In this document: piece by piece, positions 33,387 through 42,463 of the stretch
Numbering within the stretch: position 1 is the stretch's first letter
How the letters are laid out: each line of letters opens with the position of its first letter
Translations under genes and position numbers: made by a program
Source: Natronosalvus sp042663485
Lineage (GTDB): Archaea > Halobacteriota > Halobacteria > Halobacteriales > Natrialbaceae
Assembly: GCA_042663485.1 (NCBI GenBank)
Contig: JBHTAF010000002.1
Direction: 5' to 3' (one strand)
DNA: 64,000 nt
The notes under the pieces: generated by a model
The model's input: the letters and a program-made list of their open reading frames with translations, nothing else
What the model was told of the DNA's origin: nothing
Database searches by the model: none

Positions 33387-34373
33387 CTACCGCTCGCGCT
33401 CGCCGAGGTATCCCTTGCGGCACTCGGGACAGATGTCGCCCGCGCGAAGGGAGCCGCGGTCACCAGGGGCGACGAACGAACACTGCGGACAGAAGAACTC
33501 GGTGTTGGCACCACCCTGTGTCGTGGCTTTGCTGGGGTCGGGCGCGGCCTGTGCGCTGGTGATGCCGGTGTACGACTCCGACTGCTGGGGCGACGGCTCC
33601 GGTTCGGCATCGACGAACACCGCGTCGTCGGTGACCGGTTCGTCTCGAGTGGCTTCGTTCTCGTTCACGGGTTCGTTTTCGCCTGGGTTCGCGCCAGAGC
33701 TCGAGCTCACACCCATGTCCTCCTCGACGAACGTCGTCTCGATACCGTCGGACTCGACGGAATCATTCTCGTCGGCGTCCGCACCGTCCTCCTCGGGCCA
33801 GGCGGTCGGTTCGGCTGCCGAACCGACCGGCGGGCCGACGTCGTCCGAATCGGGCCACTCGCCGTGTTCCCGGTCGCCGTCGTCGGGGTCGGGCTCGGGC
33901 TCGGAGAGGATTTCGGCGTCGTCGGTGATCGGGTCGCCGTTCTCGTCCGTGGGAAGCTCGAGGTCGTCCTCGGTTTCGTCTCCGTCCTCGGTTTCGGCTT
34001 CCGCCCTGGATACGGCTTCGGCTTCGGCTTCTGCCGCCGCCGCGTCTTCTCCTCCAGCTTCGGCGCCACGCTCTCCGGCGTTCGTGGCGGTTTCCTCGGT
34101 CGAGTCACCGTCCTCGAGACCGCCACTGGCTGCGTCGTCAATCCCGGGAGACGGGGGCTGGTCGGGTGCAGATTCGTCTGAGGAACGCGCGGCCGCGTCG
34201 GGGCCGAGTGCGGTAACCTCGGTGTTCTCGCTGGTGACGTTTTTCTCGCCACAGCGCTGACACCGCTGGTACTCGGTCACGGTAACGACGACCTCGCTTC
34301 CCCGTTCTTCGCGCTCGCGGTCGACCTCGGTCTCGTCGAAGTCGTGTCCGAGCAGCGAACATCGAAGGGCCAT
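33387..34373 (-). CDS. Zinc-ribbon protein with long acidic disordered middle (DUF7093-like)
   Basis: A 328-residue protein starting at the ATG at 34373 (MALRCSLLGHDFDETEVDRE). The N-terminal 50 residues hold one zinc knuckle (C5, H10 and CQRCGEKN) and the C-terminal 40 hold a second zinc ribbon (FFCPQCSFVA, then DICPECRKGYLGERER). The 230 residues between them are extremely acidic (Glu/Asp/Ala/Ser) and surely disordered. I recall a haloarchaeal family DUF7093 with this layout. A tether linking two binding partners is a plausible job, not shown. It is divergent from the DUF6432 gene. Confidence 0.78.
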   Translation of the reverse strand: MALRCSLLGHDFDETEVDREREERGSEVVVTVTEYQRCQRCGEKNVTSENTEVTALGPDAAARSSDESAPDQPPSPGIDDAASGGLEDGDSTEETATNAGERGAEAGGEDAAAAEAEAEAVSRAEAETEDGDETEDDLELPTDENGDPITDDAEILSEPEPDPDDGDREHGEWPDSDDVGPPVGSAAEPTAWPEEDGADADENDSVESDGIETTFVEEDMGVSSSSGANPGENEPVNENEATRDEPVTDDAVFVDAEPEPSPQQSESYTGITSAQAAPDPSKATTQGGANTEFFCPQCSFVAPGDRGSLRAGDICPECRKGYLGERER

Positions 34374-34477
34374 TGTGAGACCGTTCCAACCCAGGCCATA
34401 AAAAACGTACTGCAAGAACCGCCGTCGAGTGGGACAACGGCAAACGTCAAATCCCAGCGTCACGAAGGGCAGATCGG

Positions 34478-34774
34478 ATGAGAGCGAAACGGGAGTTCCG
34501 GGACCGGTCCACGACGGAGGTCGCCGTACTCGACGCGCTCGTCGACCGAACCGAGAACGGGATGACGGTCTTCGAGCTTCGAGCCGAGGTCGCCGTCAGC
34601 ATCGACGACCTCGAGGAGGCGCTCGCGACGCTCAAGGACGACGGGCTCATCGTGATCGACAACCAGACGAGCCGGACGGTCATCAAACCGGACGAGCGCG
34701 TCGTTCCCGACGAGAACGATCTCGACGAGGAGGACTCCCTGCTCGAGCGGTTGCGCGAGCGTTTTTCGTTATAG
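34478..34774 (+). CDS. DUF6432-type small winged-helix protein
   Basis: A 98-residue protein starting at the ATG at 34478 (MRAKREFRDRSTTEVAVLDA). Residues 10-75 form a winged helix with DGLIVIDNQTSRTVIKPDER as the wing; recognition helix is around IDDLEEALATLKDD. The C-terminus is acidic then basic (DEEDSLLERLRERF). It fits DUF6432, a haloarchaeal MarR-like family. It may regulate the neighbouring divergent zinc-ribbon gene; this is inferred from the shared 104-base gap. Confidence 0.82.
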   Translation: MRAKREFRDRSTTEVAVLDALVDRTENGMTVFELRAEVAVSIDDLEEALATLKDDGLIVIDNQTSRTVIKPDERVVPDENDLDEEDSLLERLRERFSL

Positions 34775-34939
34775 GTGGCCCCGGAAGCCTCGGTGGCGGG
34801 CGTTCTCGGTTCTAACTCCTGACTGCGCCAGGACGAGGCGAAGATGCGAGGCAGCCGTCGGTTTCGATTGGCTCGAGCGCCTCGCTCAGCTCGAGCGAAA
34901 AACGCGCCACCTAAACCCGACCGACCCCTCCACCGGAGC

Positions 34940-35602
34940 GTGCCCGACACGACGCCCGCAACCGACGCCGATCCCGCGTTCCCGACCGAACGACACGTCC
35001 TGGAGACCGACTGCGCGCGCTGCCCTCACCTCGTCGAGCACCGCGAGTGCATCTCCTGGGGGACCGGCCCGCTCGAGGCCTCGGTGCTCGTCGTCGGCGA
35101 GGCCCCCGGTCGGGGCAACCCGGAGGCCGAGCGCTGGCGCGGCGGCAACTGGACCGGCATGGCCTACACCTCACGACATTCCGGTCGACGCATTCGCGAA
35201 CTGCTCGAGGCGGTGGGCTACGACGACGACGCCTTCTACACGAACGCGGTGAAGTGCTTTCCGGCGGATCCCGAGGAGCCGACGACGAATCGCGAGCCGA
35301 CCGCCGAGGAACGGTCGGCTTGCCGGGGGCACCTGCTGACCGAACTCGAGCGGATCGACCCCGCCGTGATCCTCGCGACGGGTAAACACGCGACGACGAC
35401 GGTACTGGCGTTCGAGGACGACGAACTCGACGGGTTTCTCGAGACAGTGCTCGAGCCCAGATGGTGTGATCGCCTCGAGGCGTGGCTATTGCCGATCCTG
35501 CACCCCTCCTACCAGGACGTCTGGCTCGGACGGCTGGGGTACGATCCCGAAGAGTACCGCGCGGACCTGCGGGCGCAACTCGACGCGCTGGTCGAGGACT
35601 GA
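34940..35602 (+). CDS. Uracil-DNA glycosylase superfamily protein
   Basis: A 220-residue protein started at GTG 34940 (VPDTTPATDADPAFPTER), where the first recognisable sequence begins. DCARCPHLVEHRECISWG supplies the cysteines of the iron-sulfur cluster seen in family 4/5 enzymes. Motif A is VVGEAPGRGNPEAERWRGGN, TNAVKCFPADPEEPTTNREP holds the next conserved block, and HPSYQDVWLGRLGY is the C-terminal motif. It removes uracil or related bases from DNA in base-excision repair. The WRGGNWTGMAYTSRHSG loop differs from the usual GRPFVG loop, so substrate range may differ. Confidence 0.88.
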   Translation: MPDTTPATDADPAFPTERHVLETDCARCPHLVEHRECISWGTGPLEASVLVVGEAPGRGNPEAERWRGGNWTGMAYTSRHSGRRIRELLEAVGYDDDAFYTNAVKCFPADPEEPTTNREPTAEERSACRGHLLTELERIDPAVILATGKHATTTVLAFEDDELDGFLETVLEPRWCDRLEAWLLPILHPSYQDVWLGRLGYDPEEYRADLRAQLDALVED

Positions 35603-35775
35603 GTCTCGGAGCGGCCACTGCTTGGACGCGAACCTGCTGCCTGGGCGCTAAACCACTGTCCGGAACGCGCCTCTGCAACTCGAGCAGAGCGAGGGTCGTC
35701 GCTCGAGTCGACCCCGCGACCCCGCCATCGCCGGCGGTGGTAACGTTCTTTGACCAGGCCGTCCCATCGTCTCGT

Positions 35776-36195
35776 ATGTCGACGATATTCAGCCAGATCG
35801 TCGCGGGTGACATTCCTGCGCGAGTCGTGTACGAAGACGAAACCACGTTCGCCTTCCTCGACGCCAACCCGCTCGCACCGGGGCATACCCTGGTGATCCC
35901 GAGAGACGAGTACGAGCGGCTGAACGACGTCCCCGAGGACGTCGCCGCCGACCTGTACGCCACCATCCACCGCCTCGTGCCGGTGGTCGAGGCGGCCGTC
36001 GACGCCGATGCGACGACCGTGGCGTTCAATAACGGCGAGGCCGCCGGCCAGGAGGTGCCTCACGTCCACTGCCACATCGTCCCCCGATTCGACGGCGACG
36101 GCGGCGCCCCGATTCACGCCGTTGCGGGCGAGACGCCGGACCTCGAGGACGACGAGCTCGACGAGATCGCGGCCGCGATCGACGAACGCGTCTGA
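35776..36195 (+). CDS. HIT family nucleotide hydrolase
   Basis: A 139-residue Hint-branch histidine triad protein starting at the ATG at 35776. The N-terminus STIFSQIVAGDIPARVVYED is typical, ANPLAPGHTLVIPRDEY follows, and the triad HVHCHIVPR is at residues 96-104 with the catalytic central His. It hydrolyses adenosine phosphoramidates or related nucleotide conjugates in the cytoplasm. It is a short single-gene unit followed by a small membrane protein. Confidence 0.95.
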   Translation: MSTIFSQIVAGDIPARVVYEDETTFAFLDANPLAPGHTLVIPRDEYERLNDVPEDVAADLYATIHRLVPVVEAAVDADATTVAFNNGEAAGQEVPHVHCHIVPRFDGDGGAPIHAVAGETPDLEDDELDEIAAAIDERV

Positions 36196-36298
36196 AGCCG
36201 TTGCGGTGAACCGGGTTCGGGCAAAACGGACCGCTGGACGTACCACCCTGCGACCGAAGGCCGAGAGTATTATTTCGTTCGACCGCGAGCCTCGAGCC

Positions 36299-36538
36299 AT
36301 GCGCGGAATCGCCGGTATCGGGGCACGGTTTCGAGCCCATCCGGTCGCGACGACGATCGAGCTCGGGAGCTTTCTGACCTGTTTCCTCCTGTTGCTCGCG
36401 ACCGTCGCGGCCGTCGCGAGCGGGCCGCCGACTGGGACCGTCACCGGCGATCGGCTGTGGCTCGTCGTGATCGCCGCCGGCGGCTTCTTCGTCGTGTTCT
36501 GGACGCTCGTCGTGCCGTTGTACGAACGGCTGCTCTGA
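36299..36538 (+). CDS. Small membrane protein (79 aa)
   Basis: A 79-residue protein starting at the ATG at 36299 (MRGIAGIGARFRAHPVATTI) with two membrane helices (LGSFLTCFLLLLATVAAVAS and LWLVVIAAGGFFVVFWTLVV). It follows an AT-rich box (AGAGTATTATTTCG) about 26 bases upstream that could be a promoter for a leaderless transcript. I know of no named family. It may be of the small haloarchaeal membrane protein class, function unknown. Confidence 0.7.
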   Translation: MRGIAGIGARFRAHPVATTIELGSFLTCFLLLLATVAAVASGPPTGTVTGDRLWLVVIAAGGFFVVFWTLVVPLYERLL

Positions 36539-36664
36539 CAGCCGAACGGCTGTCCGGGTGGCAGGATCCGGACGATGCCGATCACTTCACGCGACGCCGA
36601 TACGCAGTGCCACACCGTACGGAGACCACGCTGCTTACATACCACCCGGTTCAACCACGAGGTA

Positions 36665-37816
36665 ATGAGACGACGCACGTTTCTCACGAGTACGACTGGC
36701 GGCGCGATTGCCGGCGTAGCAGGATGCATTCAGGATACGTCGGATGGAAACGGAAACGGCGGCAACGGCGACGATGGAAACGCCACCAACGGAAACGGCG
36801 ACGCGAACGACAGCAATACCAGCGGCAACGGTGGCGACAACACGCTCCACGTCGCCACCTACACGTCGTTCGTCGACGCCCCGAGTGACAGCCCCGGCGT
36901 CTGGATCAAAGAGGAGTTCGAGCAGCGCTACGATGCCACCCTCGAGTGGCACACGCCACAGGGAGAACTCACACACTACGTCGAACGGTACAACGAGAGC
37001 GCCGAGTTCGAACCCGAGCTCTACTACGGGGTGAGCCCTCACGACCTCGTTCGCGTCGACGAGAACACCGACGGCGGCCTCTTCGTCGAAACCGACCGGT
37101 CGAAGCTCGAGAACGCCGAAGACATCGGCGAGCAACACGAGTTCGATCCCCAGGGACGCGTGATTCCAACCTACCGCGCTCTCTGTGCGATCGTCTACGA
37201 CGGCCGGAACGTCCCGACGCCGGAGACGTTCGAGGACCTGCTCGATCCGGCCTACGAGGGACAGATCGGTATCCCGACACCACAGGACACGACCGGCCTG
37301 CTGTTCCTGCTGTGGACGCTCAACGAGTTCGGCGAGGGCGGCGAGTACGACTACCTCGACTACTGGTCGGACCTGCTCGACAACGGCGCGCGCGTGCTCG
37401 ACTCCTGGAGCGACGTCTACACCCAGTTCGAGAACGACGAACTCCCAGTCATCGTCTCCTACGCGAACGATCGCGTCTACGCCAAGCGCTTCGGCAACGA
37501 CCTCGAGAAACACCGGGTCGCGCTGCTCAACGGGCAGTCGTACGCGAACTACTCCGGCGTCGTCCGCTTCTCGAGCGGGACGAACGACGACCTGGCGCAC
37601 AAGTTCATGGACTTCGTCCTCGAGCCGGAGGTACAGGCGGTCGTCGCCGAGCGAAACGTCACCGGCCCGACCAACGAGAAGACGGAACTGCCGGAGGTGT
37701 TCGAGGAGTACGCCAGAGAACCCGAAGAGCCCGTCTTCTACGACTACGAGGAGCTCAGCGGCAACCTCTCGGGGTGGCTCGACGACTGGAGTCGCATGGC
37801 CGCCGGTGGTCGCTGA
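36665..37816 (+). CDS. Thiamine ABC transporter substrate-binding lipoprotein
   Basis: A 383-residue lipoprotein starting at the ATG at 36665. The signal MRRRTFLTSTTGGAIAGVAGC is Tat-type with lipobox AGC. After an Asn/Gly-rich linker (about residues 25-58) the binding domain reads TYTSFVDAPSDSPGVWIKEE, YYGVSPHDLVRVDENTDGGL and GIPTPQDTTGLLFLLWT, matching TbpA-type thiamine-binding proteins. It delivers thiamine or its phosphates to the permease and ATPase encoded downstream (38390-41393). A thiamine-binding YkoF-type gene sits between on the other strand. The Gly-Asn linker is a typical haloarchaeal tether. Confidence 0.88.
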   Translation: MRRRTFLTSTTGGAIAGVAGCIQDTSDGNGNGGNGDDGNATNGNGDANDSNTSGNGGDNTLHVATYTSFVDAPSDSPGVWIKEEFEQRYDATLEWHTPQGELTHYVERYNESAEFEPELYYGVSPHDLVRVDENTDGGLFVETDRSKLENAEDIGEQHEFDPQGRVIPTYRALCAIVYDGRNVPTPETFEDLLDPAYEGQIGIPTPQDTTGLLFLLWTLNEFGEGGEYDYLDYWSDLLDNGARVLDSWSDVYTQFENDELPVIVSYANDRVYAKRFGNDLEKHRVALLNGQSYANYSGVVRFSSGTNDDLAHKFMDFVLEPEVQAVVAERNVTGPTNEKTELPEVFEEYAREPEEPVFYDYEELSGNLSGWLDDWSRMAAGGR

Positions 37817-37934
37817 GCGCGAAACGAAAATCGAGATGTTCGCCTCCGTCCCGCCGTATCACGTCCCCTCGCCGCACAGCTCGAGAGTAGCGTCGGTACG
37901 TCCCTCGAGCACAGCGTTCGCGTCACCGACGACG

Positions 37935-38252
37935 TCACTCCTCGCGCTGACTCCTGGCGTCGCGTCCGAGTTCGCCTTCAACGGCGTCGACTTTGTCGCT
38001 CGCGGTCATCTCGACCTCGCGCTTGTCGTCGACCTGCACGAGCGTCTGGACGTGCGCGCGGTCGACGGCCTCGTGAGCCGCCGCACACGCCGCGAACAGT
38101 TCGTGGACGTCTTCCGCCTCGAGCGTCGTCGCCATCGGCGTCGTCTCGTAGGTGACGTCGAACTCCTCGAGGGCGTCGATGGCGGCGGCCACGTCGGGCG
38201 TGATGTCGTCTTCGGTGATGGGCGAGACGCGAAGCAGTGCAAAGACGGTCAT
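37935..38252 (-). CDS. MTH1187/YkoF-type thiamine-binding protein
   Basis: A 105-residue protein starting with MTVFALLRVSPITEDDITPD. The pattern of a ferredoxin-like fold with IDALEEFDVTYETTPMATTL and HEAVDRAHVQTLVQVDDKRE fits the MTH1187 (DUF77) family, which binds thiamine or its pyrimidine precursor. It lies between the lipoprotein and permease genes on the opposite strand, so it shares the thiamine locus and is divergent from the permease gene. It may sense or store thiamine in the cytoplasm. Confidence 0.85.
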   Translation of the reverse strand: MTVFALLRVSPITEDDITPDVAAAIDALEEFDVTYETTPMATTLEAEDVHELFAACAAAHEAVDRAHVQTLVQVDDKREVEMTASDKVDAVEGELGRDARSQREE

Positions 38253-38389
38253 GGGTGGGCGTTGGCGCGAGCGGGAGTTAGTGGTGACGGTCGCCGACGT
38301 CGGTTCCGTTCTATACGGTTCAGCGTCCGGCGTCGCTCTCGGCCCCGGGCTCGAGTCCGAACGCGGCCACGGTCGACGGAGGTGCCAAC

Positions 38390-40267
38390 GTGACGACCGA
38401 TTCCGACCGTGCGAGTCCCGACGGCGGTGACGCGGGCGCGGCGATGCCGGGGGTCCCCTCCGCCGACGGTTCCGCGAGCCAAACGGCCGATCGGCGAACC
38501 GTCCGCGACCGCCTCGAGCGCCGGGCGCTCGCCGCCGGCGCCGTCGTCACGGTCGGGTTGCTACTCGCGATGTTTTACTACCCCGTGGCGACGGTGTTCG
38601 TCGAATCGGTCGTCGTCGAGGGTGTCCTCACGATCACGGTCTTCGCCGATCTGTTGACCGATCCGTTCTACTTCGGCGACTTCGCGCGGCTGCTCGCCGG
38701 CGAACCCCCGCTCGAGGTCCTCTCGGACCTCGTCTCGAGCGACCGTCGACTGGGCATCGTCGGCTTCACCGCCTACCAGGCGCTACTCTCGTCGCTCCTC
38801 TCGCTCGCGCTCGGCCTGCCGATGGCCTACCTCCTCGCCCGCTACGAGTTTCGTGGCCGGCGGACGCTGCGCTCGCTGACGATTCTCCCCTTCGTCATGC
38901 CGTCGATCATGGTCGCCGTCGGCTTCGTCGCCACCTTTGGCCGGAGCGGCACGCTCAACGCCGTCCTCGGGCCCCTCGGGCTGGGGCCGGTCTCACTCAT
39001 GTACAGTCTCGAGGCGATCCTGATCGCTCACGCCTTCTACAACGCGCCGCTGGTCGCGCGGGTGACGACGGCGGCCTGGGAGTCCGTCGACGCGAGCGCG
39101 TTTGAGACCGCCCGCAGCCTCGGCGCCGGGCCGTTCCGGGCCTTCCGAGACGTGGTCGCCCCACAACTGTACCCCGCCGCGCTAATGGGCGCGGCGCTGA
39201 CGTTCGTCTTCACGTTCGGGACCTTTCCCATCGTCCTCGCACTCGGTGGCATTCGGCTGTCGACCGTCGAGGTGTTCGTCTACCAGCTCGTCCAGAATCT
39301 CGACTACGCCGACGCCGCCGCGCTGGCGATCGTGGAACTGGTGATTTCGCTCGGCGTGCTCTACGGCTACCTCCGCTACGAGGCGAAACACACGGTTCGC
39401 TCGAGCGGGATTCGACCGCTTCCCCGGAAGTCGCTCGCGCCGTCGGCGTTCTCTGCGCGCGAACTCCTTCCCCGAATCGGCCTGGCCGTCTACGGCGTGA
39501 TCGCCCTGTTCGTCTTCGTCGCTCCCATCGCGAGCCTGCTCGTCCGGAGCGTCACCACCCCCGGTGGCGAGTTCACCCTCGCACACTACGGCTTCCTCAT
39601 CGAGCGCCAGGCGACCGCGGCGGCGTTTCAGGTTCGGCCCTGGCCCGCCATCCGTAATTCCCTGCTGTTCGCCGCCGCGGCACTCGCCGTATCCCTGCCG
39701 ATGGGCGTCGTCGTCTCGGTACTGACGACTCGGCGCTACCGCGGGCGGAAACTCGTCGACGTGATCGCCATGGCTCCGCTCGCCGTCTCCGGCATCGTCG
39801 TCGGGATCGGCCTGCTCCGCGGTCCCGTCTTCGGGTTCGAGGTCTGGCACTACCGGATCACCGTCACGGGCGCGGTGGCCATCGTCGCCGCCCACGCCGT
39901 CGCGTGTTACCCGTTCGTCGTCCGCACCGTCGCGCCGGGGCTCGAGTCGATCGATCCCAGTCTCCTCGAGTCCGCTCGTGCGCTCGGGGCCTCTCGAACC
40001 AGGGCGCTTCTCGACGTCGAGTTACCCCTGGTCTGGCCGGGCGTGGTCGCGGGCGCGGCGTTCGCGGTAGCCATCTCGATGGGGGAGTTCTCCGCGACGG
40101 TGATCCTCGCGACCGGCACCGACCAGTACACGATGCCGATCGCGATCGAACGATTCATCGGGCGCCGCCTCGGACCGGCGACCGCCATGGGCGTCGTCTT
40201 GCTCGTCGTCACCGCGTTCAGTTTCGTCGTCATCGACCGCCTCGGGGGTGATCGCGTTGGCCTCTGA
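38390..40267 (+). CDS. ABC transporter permease of the thiamine locus (double-unit ThiP type)
   Basis: A 625-residue permease starting with GTG at 38390; GGAGGTG lies eight bases before it. Two homologous six-helix permease units are fused: the first EAA loop reads AWESVDASAFETARSLGAGPF near residue 230, the second GLESIDPSLLESARALGASR near residue 520. Such double permeases occur in thiamine (ThiP) and iron(III) (FbpB) uptake; the neighbouring TbpA-type lipoprotein and thiamine-binding protein favour thiamine. The N-terminal 45 residues are polar and disordered. Its last 20 bases overlap the ATPase gene. Confidence 0.9.
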   Translation: MTTDSDRASPDGGDAGAAMPGVPSADGSASQTADRRTVRDRLERRALAAGAVVTVGLLLAMFYYPVATVFVESVVVEGVLTITVFADLLTDPFYFGDFARLLAGEPPLEVLSDLVSSDRRLGIVGFTAYQALLSSLLSLALGLPMAYLLARYEFRGRRTLRSLTILPFVMPSIMVAVGFVATFGRSGTLNAVLGPLGLGPVSLMYSLEAILIAHAFYNAPLVARVTTAAWESVDASAFETARSLGAGPFRAFRDVVAPQLYPAALMGAALTFVFTFGTFPIVLALGGIRLSTVEVFVYQLVQNLDYADAAALAIVELVISLGVLYGYLRYEAKHTVRSSGIRPLPRKSLAPSAFSARELLPRIGLAVYGVIALFVFVAPIASLLVRSVTTPGGEFTLAHYGFLIERQATAAAFQVRPWPAIRNSLLFAAAALAVSLPMGVVVSVLTTRRYRGRKLVDVIAMAPLAVSGIVVGIGLLRGPVFGFEVWHYRITVTGAVAIVAAHAVACYPFVVRTVAPGLESIDPSLLESARALGASRTRALLDVELPLVWPGVVAGAAFAVAISMGEFSATVILATGTDQYTMPIAIERFIGRRLGPATAMGVVLLVVTAFSFVVIDRLGGDRVGL

Positions 40268-41393
40268 ACGGAACGGGCTCGAGCGAGCGCAGGTGGCCGA
40301 CCGCCAAGTCGACACGGTTGACGCGGACGCACCAATCGCGCTCGAGCTCGAAGGGGTCTCGAAGACGTACGACGAGACGACGGCCGTCGACGACGTCTCG
40401 ATCCGCGTCCACGAGGGCGAGTTCTTCACCCTCGTCGGCCCCTCGGGCTGTGGGAAGACCACCACGCTCCGGCTCGTCGCCGGGTTCGAAGCGCCGAGTG
40501 TGGGAACCGTCCGATTCCGCGGCGAAGACGTGACCGACGTCCCGCCCGAGGATCGCGACGTCGGCGTCGTCTTCCAGAACTACGCGCTGTTCCCACACAT
40601 GACCGTCGGCGAGAACGTCGCCTACGGGCTCAACTTCACCGACCCGCCGGGGGACGTCTCGCGCGAGGAACGGGTTCAGGAGTTGCTCGAGCTGGTCGAC
40701 CTCGAGGGGATGGCCGACCGCGACCCCGACGAACTCTCCGGCGGCCAGCAACAGCGCGTGTCCATCGCCCGCGCGCTGGCGCCCGGCCCGGACGTCCTCC
40801 TGCTCGACGAGCCGATGAGCGCCCTGGACGCGCAACTCCGAGAGCGCCTTCGCGTCCAGGTGAAAGCGATCCAGCGGGAATTGGGGATTACGACGGTGTA
40901 CGTCACCCACGACCAGGAGGAGGCCCTCGCCATCTCCGACCGCGTGGCCGTCATGCGCGCGGGGGCGCCCGAGCAGGTCGCCCCGCCGCGAACGATCTAC
41001 CACCGCCCCCAGACGCGCTTCGTCGCCGAGTTCGTCGGGGACAACAACGTCTTCGAGGGCGAGGTGGTCGACGTCGACGTCCACGGCTACGGCGGCGAGA
41101 CGCGGGCTCGAGTCGACGTCGCCGGGACCGAGTTCGACGTCACCGTAGCGGGGACCGATCCACCGAGCCGGGGCGAGTCGCTGACCTTCTGCGTTCGCCC
41201 CGAACACCTCGCGCTCGAGGCCCCGACCAACGCGTTCGCGGGAACTGTCGAGAGCGCGGAGTTCCTCGGGGAGACCACGCGCGTCCGCCTCGCCTGGCAG
41301 GGCCGGGACGTCGTGTTGCGAACGCGCGAACCGCTCTCGGGCGAGGTTCGAGTCGGGTTCGATCCGGGGGACGCGCACGTCGTCGGTCAGTGA
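40248..41393 (+). CDS. ABC transporter ATP-binding protein of the thiamine locus
   Basis: A 381-residue ATPase starting with GTG at 40248, overlapping the permease gene by 20 bases. Walker A is GPSGCGKTT near residues 64-72, the signature is LSGGQQQRVSIARAL, Walker B is VLLLDEPMSALD, and the switch His is in YVTHDQEEAL. After the ATPase core there is a C-terminal TOBE/MOP-like domain (VDVAGTEFDVTVAGTDPPSR; FLGETTRVRL), as in the PotA/MalK group. It energises the upstream permease. The lipoprotein, permease and ATPase make a complete importer. Confidence 0.93.
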   Translation: MIALASERNGLERAQVADRQVDTVDADAPIALELEGVSKTYDETTAVDDVSIRVHEGEFFTLVGPSGCGKTTTLRLVAGFEAPSVGTVRFRGEDVTDVPPEDRDVGVVFQNYALFPHMTVGENVAYGLNFTDPPGDVSREERVQELLELVDLEGMADRDPDELSGGQQQRVSIARALAPGPDVLLLDEPMSALDAQLRERLRVQVKAIQRELGITTVYVTHDQEEALAISDRVAVMRAGAPEQVAPPRTIYHRPQTRFVAEFVGDNNVFEGEVVDVDVHGYGGETRARVDVAGTEFDVTVAGTDPPSRGESLTFCVRPEHLALEAPTNAFAGTVESAEFLGETTRVRLAWQGRDVVLRTREPLSGEVRVGFDPGDAHVVGQ

Positions 41394-41495
41394 GCGGTGA
41401 GCGGCAAACTCGCGTGAGCAGAGACAGACGGCGTCGAACGCAGCCGTATCCGATCACCCGAATAGATTCATCACCCTCGAGTCGAAGGGACACGT

Positions 41496-42296
41496 ATGCC
41501 AGTCGAGCGACTCTACCGGCTGAACACGGCGACGTGGACCTTCGACAACAGCGCCGCGACCCAGCTACAGAACCCCGGCGAGCCCTACGTGGGCTGGTGT
41601 CCGTGCTACCTGCTCGAGCACCCAGAGGGACTCGTCCTGTTCGACACGGGCGTGAGCCACGAGATGGCGACGGCGCCGCTCGAGTACGGCCCGGCGGGAG
41701 CGCCCCACATGGCCGATTTCGCCGAGACGATCGACCTCTCGGCGGGGAAGCCTCCGGTCGAGCACCTCACGGACCTGGGTTACGAGCCAGGGGACGTGGA
41801 CACGGTCGTTCTCTCACACCTCCACACCGACCACGCCGGCAACCTCGATTCGTTCCCCGAGGCGACCGTCGTCGTCCGGAAGGAGGAACTACGCTACGCG
41901 TTCTGGCCCGACGGCCCCCAGCGTCTGTTCTACCTCGAGGGCGACTTCCGCCACCTCCGCGAACTCGATGCGGACGTCGTCGCGATCACGGACGAGTACG
42001 ACGTCTTCGGCGACGGATCGGCCGTCGCCTTCCCGACGCCCGGACACACGCCGGGTCACCAGTCGCTCGAGGTGGACCTCTCGTCGGGGACCACGATCCT
42101 CGCAGCCGACGCGGCGAACAGTCGCGCGGGCTACGAGCAGGAACTGGCGGCCTCGTTCGCGTGGTCGCTCGAGGCGTCGGTCGACTCGATCGCCGCAATC
42201 AAGGATCGTGCCCGGGTCGCCGACGCGGACGTCGTCGTCCACCACGATCCAGACGAACAGCGACGCCTGCCGGACCCGCCGAACGCGCTCGAGTGA
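41496..42296 (+). CDS. MBL-fold hydrolase, N-acyl homoserine lactonase-like
   Basis: A 266-residue metallo-beta-lactamase-fold enzyme. The metal motif HxHxDH is LSHLHTDHAG at about residue 107-112; further ligands are in TPGHTPGHQSLEV and VVHHDPDEQ. The N-terminus WCPCYLLEHPEGLVLFDTGV and the overall order resemble AiiA-type lactonases, which open homoserine lactone rings. Other MBL hydrolases have similar sequence, so the substrate is not certain. It is a single gene downstream of the thiamine transporter, with a gap of about 100 bases. Confidence 0.85.
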   Translation: MPVERLYRLNTATWTFDNSAATQLQNPGEPYVGWCPCYLLEHPEGLVLFDTGVSHEMATAPLEYGPAGAPHMADFAETIDLSAGKPPVEHLTDLGYEPGDVDTVVLSHLHTDHAGNLDSFPEATVVVRKEELRYAFWPDGPQRLFYLEGDFRHLRELDADVVAITDEYDVFGDGSAVAFPTPGHTPGHQSLEVDLSSGTTILAADAANSRAGYEQELAASFAWSLEASVDSIAAIKDRARVADADVVVHHDPDEQRRLPDPPNALE

Positions 42297-42463
42297 GTCG
42301 TGTCACCTGAACGTACAAAATAACACATGGTTATATTTATGAGGTTGTCACACGCTACTATGGCCCATAGCGCGCGCCACCCTGTCAACTGACACCGACG
42401 AGTCGCACCCTCGGTGACACCTCGGACCGAAAAACGTCCTTCGTCGTACCGACCCCCTATATA

